DNA of 64,000 nucleotides from Flavihumibacter petaseus NBRC 106054. Lineage in GTDB: Bacteria > Bacteroidota > Bacteroidia > Chitinophagales > Chitinophagaceae. Shown here piece by piece: positions 51,852 to 59,524 of the stretch. The stretch covers positions 744,001-808,000 of the forward strand of contig NZ_BBWV01000001.1 in assembly GCF_000974785.1 (NCBI RefSeq), given 5' to 3'. The translations under genes were made by a program, and so were the position numbers. Below the pieces are notes generated by a model, which was not told where the DNA came from, made no database searches, and was given only the letters and a program-made list of their open reading frames with translations. The stretch's first letter is position 1. Every line of letters starts with the position of its first letter.

Positions 51852-53126
51852 ATGCGTTCCTCCACTACAAGGTTACTCATCGTGCTGCTCGCAATCACTA
51901 TGGCAGCCATCATCGGCACCCAGGTGCACTGGATGCAACAAACTTATTCCTACGAAAAAAATGAATTCAATACCGCAGTGGTAAAATGCATACGCGGGCT
52001 TCATGAAGACATTGAACTGCTGGACATCCCTGCCAGTCACCTGGGAAACGATATCGAACATCCGGAACCCAATGAGTTCCTTTTCCGCATCAGCAATATT
52101 CCACCTAAAGACACGCTGGTATATTACCTGAACTCAGAATTCAACGATTTCGATGTTTATACCGACTGTCATCTTACAGTATTCAATGCCCCGGAAAACA
52201 AGATCGCCTATGAAGCCTACCTGAATTCAGGTACCTCGTCGGGAAAATCGCCACCCGGCAGCCGTGCACTTCCCGTACGCAACTTTTCTTATGTTCATCT
52301 CTACTTTCCACACCGCAGCCAGTATATCATCACACAGATGAATACCTGGATTTATACCAGCGCCTTTCTGCTCTTCCTGCTGATCGGCCTGGCGATGGCG
52401 ATCTACTACCTTTTCCGCCAGAAATTTCTGAATGAAGTCCAAAAGGATTTTATCAATAACGTCACCCACGAATTCAGCACACCGCTTACGGTGATTGACC
52501 TGTCGACCGACGCCCTGAACAAACCCGGTGTACAGGCTTCCGCCGAAAAGATCAACAAGTACGCAACAACAATACGGCGTCAGACAGACTATCTCAAAAC
52601 CCATATCCAGAACCTGATCAATACCGTTGTTTCCGAGAACTACAATTTCACCCTGAAAAAAACTGCAATAGTTCCCAATGAAATCCTGCGGCAGGCCGTG
52701 CAGCAACTGGAACCGCTGCTGGTGGAAAAGAAAGGCAGCGTTGAACTTGACCTGGAAGAAAATGATCTTACCATCAGGGCTGATCCTGACAACCTGTACC
52801 TCGCCATCTTCAACATCATCAACAACGCCATCAAGTACTCCGCCATTCCAACTGTAAAGATCAGGACAAGCGTTACCCCGCAACATTTCAACATCAGCAT
52901 CAAAGACAACGGAATCGGCATAGAACCGGACGACCTGAAAAAGATCTTCCGTAAATTCTACCGTGCACAGAAAGGCAACCTGCACCAGGTAAAAGGGCTT
53001 GGACTGGGATTGTATTTCACCAAAAAAGTGGTCGATCTGCATCATGGCTCCATTCATGTGAACAGTATACCCGGCGTGGGAACGGAATTCAGCATAGATT
53101 TGCCTGTAAACACCAACCATTCATGA
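51852..53126 (+). CDS. Sensor histidine kinase (RprX-like)
   Basis: A 424-residue membrane kinase with two transmembrane segments (about residues 8-26 and 166-188) flanking a periplasmic sensor domain of about 140 residues. No HAMP domain is evident; the HisKA box follows directly as FINNVTHEFSTPLTVIDLS with His206. The ATPase domain has NIINNAIKYS, DNGIGIEPDDLKKIF and GLGLGLYFTKKVV. The HEFSTP motif is typical of Bacteroidota kinases near RprX. It overlaps the regulator gene by 4 bases (ATGA). The genomic link to an RND efflux operon suggests that it senses metal or envelope stress. Confidence 0.92.
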   Translation: MRSSTTRLLIVLLAITMAAIIGTQVHWMQQTYSYEKNEFNTAVVKCIRGLHEDIELLDIPASHLGNDIEHPEPNEFLFRISNIPPKDTLVYYLNSEFNDFDVYTDCHLTVFNAPENKIAYEAYLNSGTSSGKSPPGSRALPVRNFSYVHLYFPHRSQYIITQMNTWIYTSAFLLFLLIGLAMAIYYLFRQKFLNEVQKDFINNVTHEFSTPLTVIDLSTDALNKPGVQASAEKINKYATTIRRQTDYLKTHIQNLINTVVSENYNFTLKKTAIVPNEILRQAVQQLEPLLVEKKGSVELDLEENDLTIRADPDNLYLAIFNIINNAIKYSAIPTVKIRTSVTPQHFNISIKDNGIGIEPDDLKKIFRKFYRAQKGNLHQVKGLGLGLYFTKKVVDLHHGSIHVNSIPGVGTEFSIDLPVNTNHS

Positions 53127-53818
53127 GTGTCAAAGGAAATATCCTGCTGGCTGAAGACGACAGTTACCTCCGTGAGCTCATGCAGGAAGCACTGGAAGAA
53201 GAAGGTTACCAGGTAACCTCCTGTGCTGACGGGCAGCAGGCGATTGACAGCTTCGACAAGAACAAGTATGATATTGTACTGCTGGACGTGATGATGCCTG
53301 TGAAAGACGGATTTATGGTGGCCAGAAAGATCCGCCAGCAGACGGATGTACTGCCGATACTGTTTATCAGTACCAGGAACCTGGAAGAAGACAAAATCAA
53401 GGGTTACAACACTGGTGCCGACGACTATATCACCAAACCTTTCAGCATGAAGGAACTCCTTTTGAAACTCGAAGTGTTCCTCCGCCGTACCCGCAAATTC
53501 TCCTACGAATCAGTTGTTGCTTTCCGGATTGGTAAACTCAATTTCTCCTATACTGAACGCAAGATCACCGGTCCAGAGGGCACCGTGGATCTCAAACAAA
53601 AAGAAGCTGATCTCCTGCGCTTTCTCTGCGAACATCCGAACCGCATCCTCAAACGTGAGGAAGTATTGCTTGCGGTATGGGGTAAAGATGATTTCTTCCT
53701 CGGCAGAAGCATGGATGTATACATGACCAAGATCCGGAAGATCCTCCGTGCTGATGAATCACTGCTGATCGAAACCATTCATGGTCATGGATTTCGCTTT
53801 ACTGTTCCTGATGAATAA
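53123..53818 (+). CDS. OmpR-family response regulator (RprY-like)
   Basis: A 231-residue regulator with a receiver domain (acidic pair EDD at 11-13, phospho-acceptor Asp55 in IVLLDVMMPVKDGF, Lys in YITKPFSMKELLLK) and a C-terminal winged-helix domain (about residues 130-230, with LKREEVLLAVWGKDDFF and YMTKIRKIL). Its start overlaps the kinase stop. It is the best candidate to bind the TTAAC box arrays before its own operon and before the efflux genes that follow 78 bases after its stop. Confidence 0.94.
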   Translation: MSVKGNILLAEDDSYLRELMQEALEEEGYQVTSCADGQQAIDSFDKNKYDIVLLDVMMPVKDGFMVARKIRQQTDVLPILFISTRNLEEDKIKGYNTGADDYITKPFSMKELLLKLEVFLRRTRKFSYESVVAFRIGKLNFSYTERKITGPEGTVDLKQKEADLLRFLCEHPNRILKREEVLLAVWGKDDFFLGRSMDVYMTKIRKILRADESLLIETIHGHGFRFTVPDE

Positions 53819-53825
53819 GATTGGG

Positions 53826-53861
53826 TTAACCTCTACTTAACCAACATTAATTGCAGTTAAC
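53826..53861 (+). promoter_or_regulatory. Phased TTAAC box array upstream of the RND efflux operon
   Basis: TTAAC at 53826 and 53837, TTAAT at 53847, TTAAC at 53857: spacings of 11, 10 and 10. The pattern, box and period match the array at 51756. The last boxes overlap a possible -33 TTG (53851-53853) of a weak promoter with a -7 TTTG at 53878-53881, an arrangement suited to an activator. The regulator is inferred to be the adjacent OmpR-type protein. Confidence 0.6.
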
Positions 53862-53896
53862 CAGGGTTGAGAGGAGCTTTGTACGGTCAAATCAAA

Positions 53897-55183
53897 ATGG
53901 TTTCACCGATGCGAAGAAAGTTGTTAACCATTGCTGTGTGTTTGACTGTATTCCTGCACACGGCATCTGCCCAGGCCCAACGTGATACACTACGCCTGAG
54001 CATTCCCGAAGCTGAAAAAATATTTCTGCAGCACAACCTCCAGTTACTCGCCGCGCAATACAATATCGACGCCAATAAGGCGCTTATCCAGCAGGCGAAA
54101 CTCTGGGACAACCCAATACTTGTTACGGATCAGAACATTTACGACGGCGAATTTTTCCGCCACAACAGTGAATACGGACAGGTATTTGTACAGGTACAGC
54201 AGCTGATCAAAACTGCCGGCAAACGCAGTAAGCTGGCGCAACTCGCAACCGACAATACCGCCATAGCCACCGCCCAGTTTGATGATGTATTGCGTAGCCT
54301 TCGTTTCACCCTCCGCAATGACATGATCGAAGCAGCACACCTGGGCAATATTTCGAAACTTTTCCAGGACGAAATCGCAGAAGTCGGAAAGCTGGTGGAG
54401 GGAATGGACCAGGTATACCACCTGGGCAATATTTCCCTGAAAGACAACATGCGGTTGAAAGCGCTCCTCTTCAGTCTGCAAAATGACCTGATCAATATCA
54501 GGTCTCAACTTATCCCTGTTCAGGCCGAGATCCGGTTGTTGTTGCAGACGCAGGACAGTTCCTATATTCAGCCCCAACTCTCCACCAACTATTCGCAACT
54601 GATTAATGCAGGCATACCTGCACTGGACAGCCTGGTGGCAGATGCCCTCCGCAATCGTCCCGATGAAAGGATCGCGGCACTCAACAAAGACCTACAGGTA
54701 CATAACCTCAGTTACCAGAAAGCACTGGCAAAACCTGACCTCACCGTCGGACCGGAATATGATCAGCGCAACAGTTATGTTCCCAACTATGTAGGACTTA
54801 CCGTATCGCTTCCGCTCAACCTGTTTAATCGCAACCAGGGCAATATCAGGGCAGCGCAAAGCAATATACAGGTCAGTCAGACACAACTGCTGCAGGAAAA
54901 TGACCGCATCAGCAACGAGGTCAAGGCCACCATGGATAAATTCCGGTTCATGCAAACGGTAAACAACAAAGACCAGGCGGCTTTTACAGCACAATATGAT
55001 ACACTGTTCCAGAATATGCTGAAATCCTACCAGGCCCGGCAAATCAACCTGCTTGATTTCACCGATTTTCTCGATGCCTACAAAGAGACCCGCATCAAAC
55101 TGACGGAACAACAGATCAATCTCATGAAAGCAGCTGACGAACTGAATTTCGTCACCAACGACAATATCCTTCCCATACAATAA
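53897..55183 (+). CDS. TolC-family outer-membrane efflux protein (CzcC-like)
   Basis: A 428-residue outer-membrane channel component. I choose the ATG at 53897; an in-frame TTG at 53867 lies in the promoter region, and an ATG at 53909 would also leave a full signal peptide (ending ASAQAQ). The mature protein is helical with two repeats of the outer-membrane efflux type: LSIPEAEKIFLQHNLQLLAAQYN and TVSLPLNLFNRNQGNIRAAQSN are typical. It forms a tripartite pump with the next two genes and probably exports divalent metal ions. Confidence 0.88.
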   Translation: MVSPMRRKLLTIAVCLTVFLHTASAQAQRDTLRLSIPEAEKIFLQHNLQLLAAQYNIDANKALIQQAKLWDNPILVTDQNIYDGEFFRHNSEYGQVFVQVQQLIKTAGKRSKLAQLATDNTAIATAQFDDVLRSLRFTLRNDMIEAAHLGNISKLFQDEIAEVGKLVEGMDQVYHLGNISLKDNMRLKALLFSLQNDLINIRSQLIPVQAEIRLLLQTQDSSYIQPQLSTNYSQLINAGIPALDSLVADALRNRPDERIAALNKDLQVHNLSYQKALAKPDLTVGPEYDQRNSYVPNYVGLTVSLPLNLFNRNQGNIRAAQSNIQVSQTQLLQENDRISNEVKATMDKFRFMQTVNNKDQAAFTAQYDTLFQNMLKSYQARQINLLDFTDFLDAYKETRIKLTEQQINLMKAADELNFVTNDNILPIQ

Positions 55184-55199
55184 CTATTCAAGGGACGTT

Positions 55200-56303
55200 A
55201 TGAAAAATATAATACACCTTCTTGCAGGATGCCTGATCATCCTCACAGTTTCCTGCCAGTCAAAGGCAGGAACAGAAACCGCACCAGACAAATCCCAGGT
55301 CTGCGTGAGCGATTCCCTCGCGAGGATCATCCGCATTGATACCGCGTTCAGCAGCCAGGTCAATACCGAGGTAAAACTAAGTGGTGAAGTAAGCTTTGAC
55401 GACAACAAAGTGGTAAAGGTATTTCCCTTCAGCAGTGGTCAGGTGCAGAAAGTACTGGTATCGTTGGGCGACAGAGTGTCCAAAGGGCAAACGCTCGCCA
55501 TTATCAAAAGCGCAGATGTTGCCGGTAATTATAGCGACCTGAGTGCTGCGAGCAACGACATTGCCATCGCCAAAAAACAACTGGACAACCAGGAAGCATT
55601 ATACCATAACGGTATTTCCAGCGAACGTGAATTCCTGGAGGCAAAAGAAACCTACAACAAGGCTGTTTCGAATGCCAGCAAGATCCGCGATCAGATCAAC
55701 ATCAACGGCAGTGGCCAGACCAATGCCGGTGGTCAGTACCTGATCAAATCTCCTATTAATGGCTATGTAGTGGAAAAGAATGCAGAGGCGGGAAGTTTTA
55801 TCCGGAATGACAACAGCCAGAACCTGTTTACTGTCGGAGATATTGGTGACGTGTGGATCTGGGCCAATGTTTATGAGAATGATGTGGCTAAGGTGCAGGA
55901 AGGCTATGAAGCCAGCGTTACTACACTTGCCTACCCGGGCAGGATCTTTAAAGGAAAGGTTGACAAGGAAAACCAGATCCTCGACCCGCAAACGAAAGTG
56001 ATGCGCGTTCGTATCACCCTGCAAAATGACAGCCTCCTGCTCAAGCCGGAAATGTTTGCAAGCATCCTCGTGCAAAATCAGGAAAAAACACAGAGCGTTG
56101 CAGTTCCCGCAGCGGCCATCGTAAATGACAACGGGAAATCATTTCTGATCATCTACCATGACAACTGCCATCTTGAACTCCGCCAGGTCGATATCCTGAA
56201 GACCCTCGACAACGTCACCTACATCAACAAAGGCATCAGGTCCGGGGAAAAGATTATCTCCCGTAACCAGATCCTTCTTTACCGTGCCCTGATAGAAGAT
56301 TAG
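55200..56303 (+). CDS. RND efflux periplasmic adaptor lipoprotein (CzcB-like)
   Basis: A 367-residue membrane-fusion protein. It is a lipoprotein: MKNIIHLLAGCLIILTVSC gives Cys19 as the lipidation site. The barrel-sandwich and helical hairpin parts are recognisable, with GQVQKVLVSLGDRVSKGQTL and SPINGYVVEKNAEAGSFI; a beta-barrel and membrane-proximal domain follow. It lacks the extended His-rich metal-binding N-terminus of classical CzcB/CusB. It lies 16 bases after the TolC-type gene and 2 bases before the pump gene. Confidence 0.9.
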   Translation: MKNIIHLLAGCLIILTVSCQSKAGTETAPDKSQVCVSDSLARIIRIDTAFSSQVNTEVKLSGEVSFDDNKVVKVFPFSSGQVQKVLVSLGDRVSKGQTLAIIKSADVAGNYSDLSAASNDIAIAKKQLDNQEALYHNGISSEREFLEAKETYNKAVSNASKIRDQININGSGQTNAGGQYLIKSPINGYVVEKNAEAGSFIRNDNSQNLFTVGDIGDVWIWANVYENDVAKVQEGYEASVTTLAYPGRIFKGKVDKENQILDPQTKVMRVRITLQNDSLLLKPEMFASILVQNQEKTQSVAVPAAAIVNDNGKSFLIIYHDNCHLELRQVDILKTLDNVTYINKGIRSGEKIISRNQILLYRALIED

Positions 56304-56305
56304 CC

Positions 56306-59300
56306 ATGAAAAAGATTATCAAAAATATCATCCATTTTTCCCTGCGGCACCGGTATTTCGTATTCTTTATGACCGCCGTGCTGGCTGCCCTCGGTATCTG
56401 GGCCTATAAAGAAACGCCGATTGAAACTTTTCCCGATGTGACCAACACACAGATCGTGATCATTGCCCAATGGCCGGGCCGCAGTGCAGAAGAAGTTGAA
56501 AAATTCGTTACGATACCACTGGAAACCGTCCTCAACTCCGTTCAGAAAAAATCCAATCTCCGGACAACCTCCGCTTTCGGACTTTGTTATATCCGGATCA
56601 TTTTTGACGACGATGTGGATGATGCTTTCGCAAGGCAGCAGGTGCAGAGCAGGATCGGTGGTGCCGACCTCCCCGATGGCGTAAAGCCGGATGTACAGCC
56701 GCCCTACGGGCCAACCGGAGAGATCTTCCGGTATACCCTGAAAAGCAAAACGCACTCTGTCCGCGACCTCACCACCATCCAGAACTGGGTACTCGACAGG
56801 CAGTTCAAATCCGTTCCCGGCGTGGCCGATGTAAACAGTTTCGGGGGAGAAGAAAAGACCTACGAGGTAAGCGTGAACCCTGCCCTGCTTACCAAATACA
56901 ATCTCAGTTCGCTTGATGTATACAATGCCATTTCCAAAAGCAATGTGAATGTAGGCGGTGATGTGATCGAACGCAACGGCCAGGCCTATGTGGTCAGGGG
57001 CATTGGGCTGCTGAACAGCATTGCCGATATCGAAAATATCCTGATCACCAAAAACAGTGGCGTTCCACTGCTCGTGAAGAATGTGGCAGATGTGGTGGAA
57101 TCCGGCAAACCCAGGCTGGGCTGGGTGACCAGGGATAAGGGCGGCAATCGCGAAGATGATGTGATCGAAGGCATTGTGGTGATGAGGAAAGGTGAAAACC
57201 CCGGTGAGGTATTAAAGAGAGTGGAAAGCAAGATCGAAGAACTCAACTCGGGAATACTCCCAAAAGGAGTAAAAATCGACACATTTTATGACCGTACTGA
57301 ACTGATGGATTATGCCCAGGAAACCGTGATCCACAACCTGATCGAAGGCATTGTGCTGGTTACACTGATCGTGCTGGTATTTATGGCCGACTGGCGAACT
57401 ACCGTAACCGTCAGCATCATCATCCCACTCTCGTTGCTGTTCGCTTTTATCTGCATGCGCATCAAGGGCATGACCGCTAACCTGCTCAGCATGGGCGCTG
57501 TAGATTTCGGCATTATCATCGACGGTGCCGTCGTAATGGTGGAAGGCCTGTACGTGGCACTTGATCACAAAGCGAAAGAAGTCGGGATGGAAAAGTTCAA
57601 CAAGCTGGCCAAGCTCGGGTTGTTCAAGGCAACAGGAACCGAAATGGGGAAAGCAATCTTCTTCAGTAAGGTCATTATACTCACCTGCCTTATTCCCATT
57701 TTCGCCTTTCAGAAAGTGGAAGGAAAGATGTTTTCCCCCCTTGCCTATACACTTGGATTCGCCTTGCTCGGCGCGCTCATTTTCACCCTGACACTCGTAC
57801 CGGCACTTTCCAGTATCCTGCTGCGCAAAAACGTGCGGGAAAAACACAACCCGGTTGTGAATTTTTTCGAGAAGTCGGTAATGAAGCTGTTCCGCGTGGT
57901 ATATGGCAATCAGAAAAAAAGTGTGCTCGTGGCGCTCGTGATCATGGGTATCTGCTTTTTCTCTGCAAAGTTCCTGGGAACGGAATTCCTTCCTGAACTC
58001 AATGAAGGCGCTTTATGGGTAGAGGCGGAATTACCGATGAGCGTTTCACTTTCGGAGGCGAAGATCGTCAGCGACAAAATGATCTCGATCCTTGGCCATT
58101 TTCCTGAAGTGGAAAAGACCTTGTCGCAGATCGGACGTACAAATGACGGCACTGACCCCAAGGGTTTCTTCAATGTGCAGATCCAGGTGGATCTGTATCC
58201 GAAAAAGCAATGGCAACGAAAAATCACCCAGGAGCAGCTCATTGATGAAATGGATGCGCAGTTGCGGAAACTGCCGGGCATCGTGCTGAATTATTCCCAA
58301 CCAATCCGCGATAACGTGGAGGAGGCAGTTGCAGGTGTGAATGCTGCACTGGCGGTAAAGATCTTTGGTCCGGATTTCAATACACTCGACAGCCTGGCCA
58401 ATGCCGTTGCCGGTCAGTTGAAAACTGTAAGGGGAATTGAGGATCTCGGTATCCTGAAAAATCTTGGCCAGCCCGAATTCCGCATCGAACTGGACCAGCA
58501 GAAAATGGCGATGTATGGCATCAGTACCGCAGATGCCAATGCAGTGATAGAAATGGCTATTGGTGGCAAGGCAGCCACCCAGCTCTATGAGGGAGAAAGA
58601 AAATTTGATATCCGCGTACGCTACCAGAAAGACTTCAGGGACACGCAGGAAGCGATCGAGCAACTGATGGTACCCACCAATGACGGCGGAAAAATTCCGC
58701 TGAAGGAGATCGCCGGTATCCAGACATTAACGGGGCCTGCGTTTATCTACCGCGACAACAATACGCGTTATATCGCAGTAAAATTCTCTGTGCGGGAGCG
58801 TGACCTTGGTAGCACGATTGCTGAAGCGCAACGAAAGGTAAGCAATGCTGTCCATCTTCCTGACGGGTACAAAACAACCTGGAACGGTGAATTTGAGAAC
58901 CAGCAGCGAGCAGGAAAAACACTTGCTCGCGTAGTACCCATCTGCCTGCTGGTTATCTTCGTGATCCTGTTCGTTACGTTCGGCAATGTAAAGGATGCCG
59001 TGCTTACCATTTGCAATGTACCGTTTGCGCTGATTGGTGGAATCCTCGCCCTGCATATAACGGGAGTCAACTTCAGCATTTCTGCAGGCATCGGCTTTAT
59101 CGCGTTGTTTGGCGTCTGTATCCAGAATGGTGTTATCCTGATTTCTGTCTTCAGAAAGAATCTTGATGCCGGCATGCCACTGGACACTGCGGTCAGTTAT
59201 GGCGTTCAGTCACGTGTCCGACCAGTGATCATGACAGCTTTGATGGCTATGATCGGCCTGATGCCTGCAGCGGTTTCTACCGGTATCGGCAGTGAAACAC

Positions 59301-59446
59301 AAAAGCCACTGGCAATTGTGGTCATCGGGGGACTGGTAACAGCGACTATACTTACCCTGCTGATCCTGCCCGTATTATACGCATTGGTCTACAAATACAT
59401 CCATTACCGCAAGCACAATAACCCCGTTCAAATTTCGCATCGGTGA
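56306..59446 (+). CDS. Heavy-metal efflux RND transporter (CusA/CzcA family)
   Basis: A 1046-residue inner-membrane proton/metal antiporter with twelve predicted membrane segments and two large periplasmic loops. The HME-type proton relay motif AVDFGIIIDGAVVMVEG contains Asp400, Asp406 and Glu413, as in CzcA. The early PIETFPDVTNTQI and the C-terminal QSRVRPVIMTALMAMIGLMP are typical. Likely substrates are zinc, cobalt, cadmium, nickel or copper/silver; the ion cannot be fixed by eye. A strong terminator follows, ending the operon. Confidence 0.95.
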   Translation: MKKIIKNIIHFSLRHRYFVFFMTAVLAALGIWAYKETPIETFPDVTNTQIVIIAQWPGRSAEEVEKFVTIPLETVLNSVQKKSNLRTTSAFGLCYIRIIFDDDVDDAFARQQVQSRIGGADLPDGVKPDVQPPYGPTGEIFRYTLKSKTHSVRDLTTIQNWVLDRQFKSVPGVADVNSFGGEEKTYEVSVNPALLTKYNLSSLDVYNAISKSNVNVGGDVIERNGQAYVVRGIGLLNSIADIENILITKNSGVPLLVKNVADVVESGKPRLGWVTRDKGGNREDDVIEGIVVMRKGENPGEVLKRVESKIEELNSGILPKGVKIDTFYDRTELMDYAQETVIHNLIEGIVLVTLIVLVFMADWRTTVTVSIIIPLSLLFAFICMRIKGMTANLLSMGAVDFGIIIDGAVVMVEGLYVALDHKAKEVGMEKFNKLAKLGLFKATGTEMGKAIFFSKVIILTCLIPIFAFQKVEGKMFSPLAYTLGFALLGALIFTLTLVPALSSILLRKNVREKHNPVVNFFEKSVMKLFRVVYGNQKKSVLVALVIMGICFFSAKFLGTEFLPELNEGALWVEAELPMSVSLSEAKIVSDKMISILGHFPEVEKTLSQIGRTNDGTDPKGFFNVQIQVDLYPKKQWQRKITQEQLIDEMDAQLRKLPGIVLNYSQPIRDNVEEAVAGVNAALAVKIFGPDFNTLDSLANAVAGQLKTVRGIEDLGILKNLGQPEFRIELDQQKMAMYGISTADANAVIEMAIGGKAATQLYEGERKFDIRVRYQKDFRDTQEAIEQLMVPTNDGGKIPLKEIAGIQTLTGPAFIYRDNNTRYIAVKFSVRERDLGSTIAEAQRKVSNAVHLPDGYKTTWNGEFENQQRAGKTLARVVPICLLVIFVILFVTFGNVKDAVLTICNVPFALIGGILALHITGVNFSISAGIGFIALFGVCIQNGVILISVFRKNLDAGMPLDTAVSYGVQSRVRPVIMTALMAMIGLMPAAVSTGIGSETQKPLAIVVIGGLVTATILTLLILPVLYALVYKYIHYRKHNNPVQISHR

Positions 59447-59477
59447 TTGCAGGGCGTTTATGCCCGCATGACCGAAC

Positions 59478-59507
59478 GGGTCCCGTTTCTACGGGACCCT
59501 TCCTTTT
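59478..59507 (+). terminator. Intrinsic terminator after the RND efflux operon
   Basis: An 8-bp GC-rich stem (GGGTCCCG 59478-59485 with CGGGACCC 59492-59499), a 6-base loop and the T-rich run TTCCTTTT (59500-59507). It ends the czc-like transcript before the mprF-like gene. Confidence 0.85.
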
Positions 59508-59524
59508 AGTAACTTCAGGTAGCC

